5,372 bases of DNA from assembly GCA_017964325.1 (NCBI GenBank), contig JAGCSE010000053.1, forward strand, positions 1 to 5,372, written 5' to 3'. Positions within the stretch are counted from its first letter, which is position 1; each line of letters opens with the position of its first letter. The notes under the pieces are model-generated. The model was not told the origin of the DNA, made no database searches, and saw only the letters and a list, made by a program, of their open reading frames with translations. This DNA comes from Victivallales bacterium (GTDB taxonomy: Bacteria; Verrucomicrobiota; Lentisphaeria; Oligosphaerales; Oligosphaeraceae). Below, piece after piece: positions 5,323 through 5,372 of this stretch. Both the position numbers and the translations under genes were made by a program.

Positions 5323-5372
5323 TCAAAGTTTCTTCAGGCAGGTGATCAACGCCGCGCAGATGTAGCGGTTGT
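5323..5372 (-). CDS. C-terminal end of an upstream gene, partial, function unknown
   Basis: One minus-strand frame enters from the right window edge, reads 15 codons ending ITCLKKL, and stops at a TGA at 5323-5325, 18 bp before the epimerase start. The tight spacing and protein-like composition suggest the last codons of a cotranscribed gene. One of the other two minus frames stays open into the epimerase, so this assignment is not certain. The fragment is too short to identify a family. Confidence 0.4.
   Translation of the reverse strand, partial: NRYICAALITCLKKL

Noticed and set aside
1..5372. CRISPR arrays, tRNA or rRNA genes, toxin-antitoxin pairs, complete insertion sequence
   Set aside because: No regularly spaced repeats, no cloverleaf-like or conserved rRNA segments, and no transposase or recognisable toxin motifs were seen on either strand.

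Overview
The window looks like an accessory, carbohydrate- and cell-wall-related region of a bacterium with moderate GC content. All convincing genes lie on the minus strand. The large multidomain protein on the left combines a LamG-like fold, an F5/8-type-C-like domain and a beta-propeller-like domain. That style is common in the PVC superphylum (Lentisphaerota, Kiritimatiellota, Planctomycetota, Verrucomicrobiota), so a Lentisphaerota-like origin is my best guess. This is an inference from protein style only; there is no rRNA or other marker gene here.

Layout in transcription order, right to left. At the right edge (5323-5372) is the last 15 codons of an upstream gene. It is followed 18 bp later, behind a clear AGAAGG ribosome binding site, by an enolase-superfamily dipeptide epimerase (4258-5304). 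Next, after a short gap holding a small hairpin, comes a DUF1611/DgcN-family protein with a GTDxxxGK P-loop (3174 to about 4196). An epimerase/racemase next to a DUF1611 protein is a known pairing, linked to catabolism of D-glutamate or of peptidoglycan-derived Ala-Glu. The unit closes with a strong intrinsic terminator at about 3063-3112.

From about 3173 down to 2708 there is no confidently assigned gene. Part of this stretch is AT-rich (about 25% GC by hand count in 2861-2940, against about 51% in 2781-2850). It holds the terminator, a promoter candidate (3015-3042), a possible 65-codon ORF with a good ribosome binding site (2789-2986), two CTAG-containing palindromes, two hairpins of 7-bp stem and 10-nt loop, and a GGAGGAG motif with no start codon after it.

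The left half (1 to about 2707) is one open minus-strand frame of 902 codons with no stop. It runs off the left edge, so its C-terminus is missing. It encodes a large probable carbohydrate-active protein, probably exported. Long plus-strand open frames across it are antisense shadows in codon register, caused by the rarity of TTA, CTA and TCA codons in the real gene.

I found no CRISPR array, tRNA, rRNA, transposase gene or complete mobile element. No clearly new system is demonstrated. The most worthwhile leads are the large multidomain protein, the AT-rich leader region upstream of it, and the substrate ambiguity of the epimerase/DUF1611 pair.
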